This document shows positions 1-7,960 of a DNA stretch of 31,486 nt, piece after piece. The position numbers and the translations under genes were made by a program. Source of the stretch: 39-52-133 sp041488395 (lineage in GTDB: Bacteria > Pseudomonadota > Gammaproteobacteria > Burkholderiales > Gallionellaceae); NCBI GenBank assembly GCA_041488395.1, contig JBGPPE010000010.1:1-31486 (forward strand), in the 5' to 3' direction. The notes beneath the pieces are model-generated. The model did not search any database, was not told where the DNA came from, and saw nothing but the letters and a program-made list of their open reading frames with translations. The first letter of the stretch is position 1. Each line of letters starts with the position of its first letter.

Positions 1-28
1 ACCCGACATCTTTAAAATTTGCATTCAG

Positions 29-55
29 TGTCGGGTTACGCTGCGCTAACCCGAC
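29..55. repeat. REP-like palindrome downstream of srkA
   Basis: GTCGGGTTA at 30-38 and TAACCCGAC at 47-55 form a perfect 9-bp stem around an 8-nt loop, and ACCCGACA at 1-8 offers an alternative pairing with 29-36. The sequence is of the common proteobacterial REP type carrying GTCGGGTTA arms. It lies just after the srkA stop on the minus strand, so it could act as a 3' mRNA stabiliser or weak terminator, but no T-tract follows. Confidence 0.6.
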
Positions 56-72
56 CTACGATATGTATCCTT

Positions 73-1056
73 TCAGCTCTGCCATAACGGCGCCTCCTCC
101 ATCAACGCAATCTGTTCGCGCAATTCCAGTATACGGTCCTGCCAGTAGCGCTGCGTGTTGAACCACGGGAACGCCTGCTTGAAGGCCGGGTCATCCCAGC
201 GCTGCGCCAGCCAGGCAGAGTAATGAATCAGGCGCAGGGTGCGCAGCGCCTCGATCAGATGCAGCTCGCGCGCATCGAAATCGTGAAAGTCTTCATAGCC
301 CGCCAGCACATCGCTCAGCTGCCGCACCATGTCGGCACGTTCGCCCGACAGCAGCATCCACAGGTCCTGCACCGCAGGCCCCATGCGGCTGTCGTCGAAG
401 TCGACGAAATGCGGGCCGTCGTCTGTCCACAGCACGTTACCGGCATGACAGTCGCCGTGCAGGCGCAGCGTGCTCACCTTGCCGGCGCGCTCAAAGCAGT
501 GGCGCACGCCCTGTAGCGCCTGCTCGACCACGCTGCGATAAGCCGCGTCGAGATCGGCCGGAATGAAGTTGTGCGCCAGCAGATAATCGCGCGGCGCCAC
601 ACCAAAAGTATCGATGTTCAGTTCGGGACGATGCTGAAACGGCCTGAGCGCGCCGATGGCGTGGATGCGCCCGAGAAAGCGCCCCATCCATTCCAGCGTG
701 TCGCGGTTTTCCAGCTCGGGGGCACGGCCGCCGTGGCGCGGAAACACCGCGAAGCGATAGCCCTCGAACTCGTGCAGGGTCTTGCCGCCGACCAGCGCCA
801 GTGCCGGCACCACCGGAATTTCGCGCTCGAACAGTTCCTGCACGAAAGCATGCTCTTCCAGTATCGCCGCATCCGTCCAGCGCAGCGGGCGATAAAACTT
901 GGCCACCACCGGCGCGCCATCCTCCATGCCGATCTGGTAGACGCGGTTCTCGTAGCTGTTGAGCGCAAGCATGCGCCCGTCGCTGCGCAGGCCGATGCTA
1001 TCCAGCGCGTTCAGCACGCAGTCCGGCGTCAATAATGAAAAATCGCTAGTGCTCAT
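73..1056 (-). CDS. srkA: Stress response kinase A (SrkA/YihE/RdoA family)
   Basis: The product is a 327-residue cytosolic kinase-like protein of the APH/choline-kinase fold. In E. coli the family is a Ser/Thr kinase that limits stress-induced death and acts with the Cpx response. Visible motifs are an ATP-lysine context VAKFY (K53), the catalytic loop HGDCHAGNVLW (residues 200-210, D202 and N207), and the metal-binding segment VDFDDSRMGP (218-227). Length matches the usual ~325-330 residues. Its start lies 9 bp after the stop of the DUF1415 gene on the same strand, so the two are probably co-transcribed. A REP-like palindrome follows the stop. Confidence is high because motif order and length fit throughout. 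Confidence 0.93.
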   Translation of the reverse strand: MSTSDFSLLTPDCVLNALDSIGLRSDGRMLALNSYENRVYQIGMEDGAPVVAKFYRPLRWTDAAILEEHAFVQELFEREIPVVPALALVGGKTLHEFEGYRFAVFPRHGGRAPELENRDTLEWMGRFLGRIHAIGALRPFQHRPELNIDTFGVAPRDYLLAHNFIPADLDAAYRSVVEQALQGVRHCFERAGKVSTLRLHGDCHAGNVLWTDDGPHFVDFDDSRMGPAVQDLWMLLSGERADMVRQLSDVLAGYEDFHDFDARELHLIEALRTLRLIHYSAWLAQRWDDPAFKQAFPWFNTQRYWQDRILELREQIALMEEAPLWQS

Positions 1057-1065
1057 CTGGCAGTT

Positions 1066-1671
1066 TTATTTCTTGTCTGTCCTGGCTGCATCATCCAGCC
1101 ACAGCTTGTCCCAGCCGTCATGGCCAAGCTCGCGCATGGTCTCGATATTCTTGTCGAAGATCTTGTCGGCTTCGGGAAAGGCCGCCACAGCCGCATCCAC
1201 GCTGCTTTCGCGCAACAGGTGCAGGGTCGGGTACGGCGAGCGGTTGGTGTAGTTCTCGATATCGTTCTCGTGCGTATCGGCAAACTGGTAGTGCGGGTGC
1301 ATGCTGGCCACCTGCAGCTCGCCGGCCAGATCGAGCTCTTCCAGCACCTCGTCGACCACATCGAGAAAATCGTTGTAGTCGAGGAAGTCGGTGAGCACGT
1401 AGGGATGGATCAGCAGCGTGGTGTCGATCTTCTCGGGCGAGGTTTCCGCCAGCTTTTCCAGCTCGCGGATCAGGTCGCTCATCAACTCTTCCTGTGTCGT
1501 TGCGCTGCTCACCACATAACGCACCTGTTTTTTCACCTGCACCGCCTTGGCGAAGGGGCACAGGTTAAGGCCGATCACGGCGCGATCCACCCAGCGCTGC
1601 GTCGCGGCGATCATTTCCTCGCTGGAGCGATCACTGCTGGCCGGCGAGATGTTGTCATGTTGTGCTGTCAT
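1066..1671 (-). CDS. DUF1415 domain-containing protein
   Basis: This 201-residue cytosolic protein belongs to the DUF1415 family of unknown function, recognised by the N-terminal motif RAVIGLNLCPFAKA (about residues 31-44), the central HPYVLTDFLDYNDFL segment and the SPYPTLHLLRE motif near the C-terminus. The invariant Cys in LNLCPF suggests a redox or metal role, but none is established. Its ATG overlaps the stop of the upstream lipoprotein gene by 4 bp (ATGA), a typical translational coupling, and srkA follows directly, so a three-gene operon is likely. Confidence 0.88.
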   Translation of the reverse strand: MTAQHDNISPASSDRSSEEMIAATQRWVDRAVIGLNLCPFAKAVQVKKQVRYVVSSATTQEELMSDLIRELEKLAETSPEKIDTTLLIHPYVLTDFLDYNDFLDVVDEVLEELDLAGELQVASMHPHYQFADTHENDIENYTNRSPYPTLHLLRESSVDAAVAAFPEADKIFDKNIETMRELGHDGWDKLWLDDAARTDKK

Positions 1672-2633
1672 TTGCTGCTCCTGTTTGCACCAAGGTGCTG
1701 TTCAATTTCTGCCAAAGTGCTGCGCGCCTGCGCATTCAGCGGCCCGCCCAAAGCCACGGCGCGGCGCGCCACCAGCGCGGCATCCTCGTATTTTCCCTGG
1801 TCGCTCAGCGTCTGCGCCAGGTTGTTCAGCGCCGCCACTGCATCGGGGTGCCGCTCTGCCGCCTGCTCAAAAAACTCCTGCGCCTGCTTCAGCTCGCCGT
1901 GCTGGTAGGCAAAATTCCCGGCCGCAATTTGCGTGAGCAGATTATCCGGCCAGCGCTGCATGGCCGCGCGGTAAGCCGGCCATACGTCAGTAGCAGGGCT
2001 GCTGTGCTGCAGCGCGATGATGCTCTGCACATAGCCTTCCGCACTGGCCGTTTGCGCCATGCGCCCCGGCGGCAGCACCAGCATGGCCCAGTGCCCGCTG
2101 CGTGCCCAGGTGTTCTCGAAGGTGATGAAAGTCAGCAGCTGCCTGCGCTCAAGGCCGGAGCGCAAAATAATTTCCTCGCTGCGCAGGTCGTAACCCACCA
2201 CCACGGCGTAATGCCACACGGGGTACCAGCTCAGCCCCAGGTTCTGCAACACCAGCACCGGGTTACCCGCGGCCACCTCGCTCAGCACATCCCGCAGTTT
2301 CGGCTGCAACACATACGCCAGCGTGCCGTTACGGCGCGCCGAGGCGAGCATTTCCGCCTGCAGGCTGCCCTGCTTTTCAGGCAGGTACAACAATTCTTTC
2401 AGCTGCTCCGGCGCAACATTCTGCCCGGCATGCTGCAGCGCCATGGCCAGCGCTGCCGGCCCGCACTGGTGTTCTTCCTGCGCGTAAAACACCACCTGCT
2501 CCAGCTCTGCCCGCGCGGGCAGGCCGGGCGGTGGCGCGCTGCGCAGCGCCGCCGTTTGCGGGGTGACGCAGCCCGCCAGCAGCGCCAGAAAGAAAACGCC
2601 CGCTAACTGGCGGGCGTTATGCCAACTGATCAT
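1668..2633 (-). CDS. PA2778-family lipoprotein cysteine peptidase (C39-like) with TPR tail
   Basis: The 321-residue product starts with a lipoprotein signal peptide whose lipobox LLAGC places the acylated Cys at residue 22. A C39-peptidase-like domain follows, with HQCGPAALAMAL (Cys57) and a YPVWHYAVVVGYD segment (His near 140) that fit the catalytic Cys and His of papain-like C39 peptidases. The C-terminal third carries about two TPR-like repeats (FAYQHGELKQAQEFFEQAA; LAQTLSDQGKYEDAALVARR). It is probably anchored to a membrane on the periplasmic side. The neighbouring PA2779-family gene 13 bp upstream is its usual partner, so the pair likely works together; the substrate is unknown. Confidence 0.85.
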   Translation of the reverse strand: MISWHNARQLAGVFFLALLAGCVTPQTAALRSAPPPGLPARAELEQVVFYAQEEHQCGPAALAMALQHAGQNVAPEQLKELLYLPEKQGSLQAEMLASARRNGTLAYVLQPKLRDVLSEVAAGNPVLVLQNLGLSWYPVWHYAVVVGYDLRSEEIILRSGLERRQLLTFITFENTWARSGHWAMLVLPPGRMAQTASAEGYVQSIIALQHSSPATDVWPAYRAAMQRWPDNLLTQIAAGNFAYQHGELKQAQEFFEQAAERHPDAVAALNNLAQTLSDQGKYEDAALVARRAVALGGPLNAQARSTLAEIEQHLGANRSSK

Positions 2634-2646
2634 TCAGCTGTAACGA

Positions 2647-3042
2647 TTAACGTACTGACCTGGTAAATGGGAACACCTTGGTCAGACCCAGCAGGTCGGT
2701 AATCAGCAACACGATAAACACGAACACCACCGCACCGACGATATCGCCACCGGCGGGCAGGCTGTCGAGCTTGCCGTTGATGCTGGCCACTTCTTCATCG
2801 GTCAGCGCGTCCACGCGGGCACGGGCGGCATCGGCATCCACGCCTCTGGCCTGCAGCTGCTCGCGCACATCCTGACGCTCGAACAGTGCACGTACACGCT
2901 CGCGATTCTGCTCGCTGGCCTGGCTGGCTATCATCTGCTCGCTGCTGACCATGCCTGCCTGCGCACTGGGCATCCACACACTCATGCTGATCATGCTGAC
3001 CATCAACACACGGCTGCTAAAACTCATCATGTATTTTTTCAT
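2647..3042 (-). CDS. PA2779-family protein
   Basis: A 131-residue exported small protein. A cleavable-looking signal peptide ends at PSAQAG (about residue 27), followed by a helical, Glu/Arg-rich middle with an ARGVDADAARARVDALTDEE segment, and a single hydrophobic helix (VGAVVFVFIVLLITDLLGL) close to the C-terminus. The frame is open further upstream to 3399, but the ATG at 3042 is chosen because GAGGA lies about 9 nt before it and the signal peptide begins there; the longer version would run into the rhlE tail. It is followed after 13 bp by the PA2778-type peptidase, the standard arrangement of this pair. Function is unknown. Confidence 0.85.
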   Translation of the reverse strand: MKKYMMSFSSRVLMVSMISMSVWMPSAQAGMVSSEQMIASQASEQNRERVRALFERQDVREQLQARGVDADAARARVDALTDEEVASINGKLDSLPAGGDIVGAVVFVFIVLLITDLLGLTKVFPFTRSVR

Positions 3043-3112
3043 TTTTTTTGTCCTCAATAGATTAATCAAGAAACACCCAGGCTCTGGGGCCAAGCTAAAC
3101 TTTAGCCGCATT

Positions 3113-3137
3113 GGCAGGGCAATGCAATTGCCCTGCC
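3113..3137. repeat. Perfect hairpin after rhlE
   Basis: GGCAGGGCAAT (3113-3123) and its exact complement ATTGCCCTGCC (3127-3137) give an 11-bp stem with a 3-nt GCA loop in the gap between rhlE and the PA2779-type gene. A smaller stem, GCTAAA/TTTAGC, lies next to it at about 3094-3106. There is no T-run on either side, so it may be an attenuator or mRNA-stabilising hairpin rather than a classical intrinsic terminator. Confidence 0.5.
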
Positions 3138-3145
3138 CCAGCCAT

Positions 3146-4582
3146 TTAGCGGCCGCGGCCGCCGGTGCGATGCAGTGCCGGCACTGCATCGCGTCCGGCC
3201 GCCGGCTTGGCATGCCCGGCCGCGCCGCTGCGTGGCTGCGCAGCAGCTGCACGAGGCTGACCAGCACCCGCACGCGGGGCCTGCTGCGAGCGGCCTTGGC
3301 CCTGGCCTGCGCCCTGACCGGGAGCTCGGGGCTGCCCCTGCGGCTTGCCCTGGCCACCACGGCCCTGGCCATTGCCGCGCGGCTGGCCACGTCCACCACC
3401 CTGGCCGCGATTCTGGCCGTTCAGGATAGGCTCGGCCTTGATGCGCGGGTCCGGCTCAAAGCCGGGTATCTGCACCACCGGGATTTCGCGCTTGATCAAA
3501 CGCTCGATGTCGTGCAGCAGCTTGTGTTCGTCGATGCACACCAGCGAGCTGGCCTCGCCTTCGCTGCCGGCACGGCCGGTACGGCCAATGCGGTGCACAT
3601 AGTCTTCGGCAACGTTGGGCAGCTCATAGTTCACCACGTGCGGCAATTCGCTGATGTCGATACCGCGCGCGGCGATATCGGTTGCGCACAGCACCTGCAG
3701 CTTGCCGCTCTTGAACTCGGCCAGCGCACGCGTGCGTGCGCCCTGGCTCTTGTTACCGTGTATCGCCATGGCCGTGATGCCGTCCTTGTTCAGGCTCTCG
3801 GCCAGGTTGTTGGCGCCATGCTTGGTGCGGGTAAACACCAGCACCTGGAACCAGTTATTGTCCTTGATCAGCTGGGTGAGCAGTGCGCGCTTGCGCTCGC
3901 GGTCCACCGGATAGATCTTCTGCGTGATCAGCTCGGCCGTTGCATTGCGGCGCGCCACTTCAATCAGCGCCGGCTTGTTGAGCAAACCATCGGCCAGCGC
4001 CTTGATCTCGTCGGAGAAGGTGGCGGAGAACAGCAGGTTCTGCCGTTGTTTGGGCAGCACCGCAAGAATCTTCTTGATGTCGCGGATAAAGCCCATGTCC
4101 AGCATGCGATCGGCTTCGTCCAGCACCAGAATTTCCACGTGCGAAAGATCAACCGTCTTTTGCTGCAGGTGGTCGAGCAGGCGTCCCGGTGTCGCCACCA
4201 GAATATCCACGCGGCTGCGCAGGCGATTGATCTGCGGATTGATGTTCACCCCGCCTATCATCGTCATCGAATTCAGCTTCAGGTGCTTGCCATAATCGCG
4301 CACGCTCTCTTCCACCTGGGCGGCGAGTTCACGCGTGGGGATCAGCACCAGCGCGCGGATGTGCGCCTTGCCGGCGGCGGCTGGTTTTTGCGTGAGCAGC
4401 TGCAGGATCGGCAGGGTAAAACCTGCAGTCTTGCCGGTGCCGGTCTGCGCGCCGGCCAGCAGGTCGCCGCCAGCAAGTACGACCGGAATGGCCTGCGCCT
4501 GGATAGGGGTGGGTGAGGTGTAACCACGCTCGGTAATAGCGCGGAGGATTTCTTCGGACAAGCCGAGATTTGCGAAAGTCAT
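3146..4582 (-). CDS. rhlE: DEAD-box ATP-dependent RNA helicase, RhlE type
   Basis: A 478-residue cytosolic RNA helicase of the RhlE group, which remodels structured RNA in ribosome assembly and mRNA decay. Motifs appear in the expected order: Q-motif around SPTPIQ (23-28), motif I AQTGTGKT (45-52), Ia PTREL (82-86), Ib TPGR (131-134), II DEAD (155-158), III SAT (186-188) and VI HRIGRTGRAG (about 330). The two RecA-like domains end near residue 385. The rest is a basic Gly/Gln/Arg-rich tail, disordered and probably RNA-binding. The last codons contain a perfect 26-bp palindrome (3167-3192). The gene is apparently monocistronic, with about 450 bp of empty DNA upstream. Confidence 0.95.
   Translation of the reverse strand: MTFANLGLSEEILRAITERGYTSPTPIQAQAIPVVLAGGDLLAGAQTGTGKTAGFTLPILQLLTQKPAAAGKAHIRALVLIPTRELAAQVEESVRDYGKHLKLNSMTMIGGVNINPQINRLRSRVDILVATPGRLLDHLQQKTVDLSHVEILVLDEADRMLDMGFIRDIKKILAVLPKQRQNLLFSATFSDEIKALADGLLNKPALIEVARRNATAELITQKIYPVDRERKRALLTQLIKDNNWFQVLVFTRTKHGANNLAESLNKDGITAMAIHGNKSQGARTRALAEFKSGKLQVLCATDIAARGIDISELPHVVNYELPNVAEDYVHRIGRTGRAGSEGEASSLVCIDEHKLLHDIERLIKREIPVVQIPGFEPDPRIKAEPILNGQNRGQGGGRGQPRGNGQGRGGQGKPQGQPRAPGQGAGQGQGRSQQAPRAGAGQPRAAAAQPRSGAAGHAKPAAGRDAVPALHRTGGRGR
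3167..3192. repeat. 26-bp perfect palindrome inside the rhlE 3' end
   Basis: GCGATGCAGTGCC (3167-3179) is followed immediately by its exact reverse complement (3180-3192). It encodes part of the AGRDAVPALHRTGG segment at the very end of RhlE. The symmetry is perfect and unbroken by a loop, which is unusual for coding sequence, and it sits 30 bp upstream of the 11-bp hairpin at 3113. A REP-like or mRNA-end function is possible. Confidence 0.6.
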
Positions 4583-5031
4583 TTTGTGTTCCTGGGAAAT
4601 ATCGGCCTGTCGCCCTGAGAGGCGCCAGTCTTAGGCAGATGGATGGGGTAAAGCAAAACCGGAATCGGCAGCAACAACGAGACTGAAGCTATTGTTGCGG
4701 GGCGCATTGTAACAGAGTATGGAGAGGCTTAGCTGATTATGGTGTGCATGCATAATCCCAGCGACATTAACTGCTGCCGTGGGGGGCTTTGCGCCCATTA
4801 GAGTCGGTCAGAAAAATTGACGCTCATGCCTGCTATTCGGCCATTGCGGACTTTGCGTGGTTGCGTGTGAATGTCCGGACAGCGCCATAGCAGACGTCCC
4901 AGAATTTTCTAAACAGGCAGCTCCGTGCCCTGATTTGACACCTCAGCGAACCAAATAATGCCATCATACCCAGTGCGGCTGCATTTCACGCCGGTCGCTG
5001 GTCGTTTTTTGCCATTATGGAGGTGTCATCG
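4583..5031. other. Non-coding gap upstream of rhlE, nothing recognised
   Basis: About 450 bp between the divergent starts of rhlE and the coiled-coil gene. I see no convincing open frame, tRNA or repeat. It must hold the promoters for both genes, but no clear -35/-10 pair stands out. Base composition is lower in GC than in rhlE, matching the following two unrecognised genes. Confidence 0.5.
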
Positions 5032-5856
5032 ATGGATGGGCTTATGCTGTTGTGGTCGTCTATACCGACTGTCGTAGTTCTCGTGATTGGGTGGCTTCTT
5101 CGCAACGTAATTGCGAACCGTCTGACGCATTCAGTGAAGCATGAGTTCGACACAAAGCTGGAAAACCTCAAGGCGGAACTAAAGACAAAGGAGGAGGCGC
5201 TTAAGGCTGACCTGCGCGCCAAGGAGAATGAGCTGGCGGCTATGCGTGGTGGCGCCATGAGCGCCATGGCTAGTAGGCAGATGGCGATCGACAAGCGGCG
5301 GCTTGAGGCAGTCGACCAGCTATGGGACGCCTTTAACAATTTGGCCCCTCTCCGGAATATGGCTGAGATACTGGCACAGTACGACTTCGAGGCAGTCGCA
5401 AAAGCCGCTGAGAATAACCCGAAGATGCGGCAGGCATTCGAAATGTTTTCACAGTTTGCCGATCCAACCAAAATTACCTTCGGGGAGCCCCATAAGGCCC
5501 GCCCCTTCGTCTCACCCATGGGATGGGCATACTTCGCAGCCTATAATTCAATCGCCATTCAGGCCATGGTGAAGGCGCAGGTACTTAGATTTGGGATGCC
5601 CGCGAAGCTGGTCAGCAATGAAAAAATTGCCAGCCTGGTCAAAACGGCCTTGCCAGAATTTGCCACAACCATCGAGCAACATGGTGATGCCATTTATCAC
5701 TATCTGCTGGAAATATTGGAGTCGAAGCTCTTGTTGGAACTGCAACGGATGCTTACCGATACAGAAGCCTATAGGACGAATGTTGAACAAGCTGCCCAAA
5801 TCGTCCAGCAGTCAAATTCGCTGATAGAGTCAGCTCGAGAAAGCGGTGTGGCTTAG
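5032..5856 (+). CDS. Hypothetical membrane-anchored coiled-coil protein
   Basis: Not recognised as a named family. The 274-residue product starts with one hydrophobic helix (about residues 5-25, WSSIPTVVVLVIGWLLRN), then a charged heptad-like coiled coil (about 38-75, rich in Lys-Glu repeats such as LKAELKTKEEALKADLRAKE), and a mostly helical C-terminal domain. The predicted topology is a short N-terminus, one membrane span and a cytoplasmic body. The ATG at 5032 is preferred over 5017 because GGAGGT at 5019-5024 sits 7 nt before it; the 5017 ATG overlaps that ribosome-binding site. The next gene follows on the same strand after 79 bp. Codon use and GC look lower than in the flanking housekeeping genes, consistent with acquired DNA. 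Confidence 0.75.
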   Translation: MDGLMLLWSSIPTVVVLVIGWLLRNVIANRLTHSVKHEFDTKLENLKAELKTKEEALKADLRAKENELAAMRGGAMSAMASRQMAIDKRRLEAVDQLWDAFNNLAPLRNMAEILAQYDFEAVAKAAENNPKMRQAFEMFSQFADPTKITFGEPHKARPFVSPMGWAYFAAYNSIAIQAMVKAQVLRFGMPAKLVSNEKIASLVKTALPEFATTIEQHGDAIYHYLLEILESKLLLELQRMLTDTEAYRTNVEQAAQIVQQSNSLIESARESGVA

Positions 5857-5935
5857 GGGGAGGCCCAGGCGACATGGCGGGATAGACCATTCATGATTAC
5901 GACCACCAGGAATTGAACACACCCGCTGAAACTAA

Positions 5936-6652
5936 ATGACCGCTGATCGCCGTAATATACAGCTACATAATCGCGCCCTGATGAAGAGGTATTGGAGACT
6001 CCGAATGCGCAAGGCTGGCAGGGGAGTAGCAAGATTCGTCATGAGGCGCGTTCTGCCGTTCAAAGAGCGGAAAAGGGAACGAGCCCTTGCTAGCGCGCTT
6101 GCCGAGTATGCCAAGCAGACAGCAAAGTCGCGGCGATATGGATTTGAGTCAAACTCGGTTCTTCTGAATCTTGGTTTGTTCTTTCTCATCGCCGACAGGG
6201 ATATTCAGGCTGTGAAAATTGACGCGCTTACCCACCCGGACCCATGGAAGCGCTCCCTCTATGCGCGAATTATCCTGTTGACGATTCATGAACTGGACAT
6301 GGACAAAGTCGCGGGAAACAAATTGCGTCAGTCCTTGGCAGACGCCGGCATACCAGAGGATGCCAAGCGCAAAATCACGGAAGCGTTACGGATGGTGCGA
6401 AGTGCGCAGCAAAAAGCTCAAAAGCAATTTTACTTCTTGCGCAACGCCACTATTGCGCACCGGGATGCCGATGCGCTCTTGCAGTATCGCGCAATAACTG
6501 AGATTGATTCGATGGCCGTGGTTGGAATTGCATCTGAATTTTATGACGGCACCCGCCTATTTCTGAGCGTCTTTCCAGACATACTAGTTCGGGTTGGTTC
6601 ATTCTCTGGGCTGTTGAACCAGGTAAGAGCGCGCGAAAATAGGAAGAATTGA
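5936..6652 (+). CDS. Hypothetical protein with HEPN-like RN...H motif
   Basis: A 238-residue, mainly helical basic protein of unknown family. Residues 169-175 read RNATIAH, which fits the R-x(4-6)-H signature of HEPN-fold ribonucleases and toxins, with the polar residue after Arg that is typical of active members. It is preceded by a long helix (RMVRSAQQKAQKQFYFL) and followed by a further helix pair, as in AbiU2-like and other HEPN domains. The N-terminus is strongly basic. An internal ATG at 6005 (residue 24) has a better ribosome-binding site (GGAG, 7 nt spacing) than the ATG at 5936, so the true protein may be 215 residues. It lies directly downstream of the membrane coiled-coil gene, and the two may form one unit. 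The HEPN assignment is inferred from the motif only. Confidence 0.7.
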   Translation: MTADRRNIQLHNRALMKRYWRLRMRKAGRGVARFVMRRVLPFKERKRERALASALAEYAKQTAKSRRYGFESNSVLLNLGLFFLIADRDIQAVKIDALTHPDPWKRSLYARIILLTIHELDMDKVAGNKLRQSLADAGIPEDAKRKITEALRMVRSAQQKAQKQFYFLRNATIAHRDADALLQYRAITEIDSMAVVGIASEFYDGTRLFLSVFPDILVRVGSFSGLLNQVRARENRKN

Positions 6653-6687
6653 CACCTCATAGCTCCCGGCGGCTGGATGGAATCTGA

Positions 6688-6743
6688 GGGTCAGGCCTTA
6701 CATTTGACATGGCCGTCGCCGTGTGAAATGTGAGGCCTGACCC
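6688..6743. repeat. Palindromic element, copy G (diverged)
   Basis: Left arm GGGTCAGGCCTTACATTTGA begins at 6688 and the right arm, running to 6743, is its complement with about two mismatches over 22 bp. The arms match those of the elements in the cassette array, but the central part (GGCCGTCGCC) differs. It lies between the HEPN-like gene and the convergent lipoprotein gene, where it could also serve as a bidirectional hairpin. Confidence 0.75.
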
Positions 6744-6756
6744 GAACTCGCGTGTG

Positions 6757-7299
6757 CTACATATTGTAGTCCTTATATATTTCTGGACATTTCAAGTCCG
6801 TACCAGTCACCCAGCCTTTCATTCCGGCCAATAACGTTGGCAACCTCGTGTGATAGTAAATATCTACCTTGGCGTGGGCTTTATCTATCGGTGTGACATC
6901 AATAATACTCACATAGGAGCCACCGTCAGGAACCTTGGCTACCTGAACATAATGGTCCCCCGAGACCGTGGCACGTACAATCAGCTCTGCCCCCTTGCCA
7001 TGAGTATTAAGGACAGTGCTGAAATCGACATGCTGCGTTCCACTTTGTGTCACTACGCCGTTATGGCGAACAAAACCTTCACGCACCACCCCCTTTCCAT
7101 TCAGACACTGCTTCGATCTGTCTCGCAGGGTGTTAGTAATATCGCCGGCCGAGCGATTAATTGTCAGACTTTCTTCCTTGTAAAAACCCTTTGATTCATT
7201 CCCAGCCTGGCGAAGCTCCTGCGCTGACTGCGGAGCGTAAGTTACCCCACAAGCCGTTAACAAGAGGGGCGCCAAGCCAAAAATCGCTGCTTTTTTCAT
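6757..7299 (-). CDS. Hypothetical lipoprotein
   Basis: The 180-residue product begins MKKAAIFGLAPLLLTACG, a lipoprotein signal peptide with lipobox LTAC (Cys17 or nearby). The mature part is a compact alternating-strand domain with no family I can name; it contains a single Cys in KQCLNGKG and another near the C-terminus (DLKCPEIYKDY), which could pair. The ATG at 7299 is chosen because the signal peptide starts there and AGGG precedes it; the frame is open to 7410. No +2 Asp follows the lipidated Cys, so outer-membrane targeting is more likely than inner-membrane retention. It is convergent with the HEPN-like gene, with repeat copy G between them. Confidence 0.78.
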   Translation of the reverse strand: MKKAAIFGLAPLLLTACGVTYAPQSAQELRQAGNESKGFYKEESLTINRSAGDITNTLRDRSKQCLNGKGVVREGFVRHNGVVTQSGTQHVDFSTVLNTHGKGAELIVRATVSGDHYVQVAKVPDGGSYVSIIDVTPIDKAHAKVDIYYHTRLPTLLAGMKGWVTGTDLKCPEIYKDYNM

Positions 7300-7577
7300 G
7301 TTTTTCCCTATCGCTGAATTCAAGATATGTCCCAGCCGATAAACACTCAGGTTGGGGCCCATCAACGCTGATGGCGCAGGCATTCTATGCAGAATGTCAC
7401 GATGCCTCAACCGTCAAAACGCATAAGTCAGACTCACTTTCTGTCTCGCCCCACTCTTCCCCCTTGGTATTTTGCATCAGACCTGAAGGCGTGCCTGCCC
7501 GCTTTTCCCTCCGCATGCAGGTAGCAAGCTAGAATGCCGCCTTACCCGGCGAGCCGCCGAATTGTCAGGGGCATCTC

Positions 7578-7787
7578 ATGAGTGAAGAACGTTTGGAAAA
7601 AATAGAGGCGAAAATCGCGTTCCAGGAGGACCAGATTGAGGAACTGAACAAGACGATTTATCTGCAGCAGAAAAAGCTGGGACACCTGGAGGCAAGGTGC
7701 GCAGCACTCGCTGGCTACATCTCGTCGCTGGCTGCGTCGGTTAATGAAAATAGCACTGTGGTAAATGAACGGCCGTCTCACTATTAA
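7578..7787 (+). CDS. slyX: SlyX family protein
   Basis: A 69-residue cytosolic protein of the SlyX family: an N-terminal coiled coil (ERLEKIEAKIAFQEDQIEEL, with the typical E-x-K-x-AFQE-x-I-EEL pattern), a second helix LQQKKLGHLEAR, and a short C-terminal tail. Length agrees with the usual 65-75 residues. An AGGGG ribosome-binding site lies about 8 nt before the ATG. Function is unknown; the family is widespread in proteobacteria. The TAA stop lies inside the left terminal repeat of a MITE-like element, so the last residues may have been altered by that insertion. Confidence 0.88.
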   Translation: MSEERLEKIEAKIAFQEDQIEELNKTIYLQQKKLGHLEARCAALAGYISSLAASVNENSTVVNERPSHY

Positions 7788-7925
7788 AGAAACGCTGGAA
7801 AAGTTTCAATCATCGTTCCCGCCCCGACTAAACCCTTCGAGGGCAGGCTCGGTCGGGAACCAGTTAAATCGGCCCACTGGATACCCGCCTTCGAGAGCAT
7901 GACGATCTATTCAGCGTTTCCTTGA
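7785..7925. mobile_element. MITE-like element M1 with terminal inverted repeats
   Basis: Left end TTAAAGAAACGCTGGAAAAG and the complement of the right end (TCAAGGAAACGCTGAATAGA) are imperfect inverted repeats related to those of M2 (9978) and M3 (16756). The interior has GTTCCCG/CGGGAAC palindromes and CTGGATACCCGCC, as in M2. No open frame is inside, so the element is non-autonomous. Confidence 0.6.
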
Positions 7926-7960
7926 CCATACGCAACAGGCAATGGAATCTGCCCCGTCGA

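Noticed and set aside
2951..4516. A 521-codon plus-strand open frame opposite rhlE
   Set aside because: It mirrors the helicase gene in high-GC DNA; composition is biased and no motif is present.
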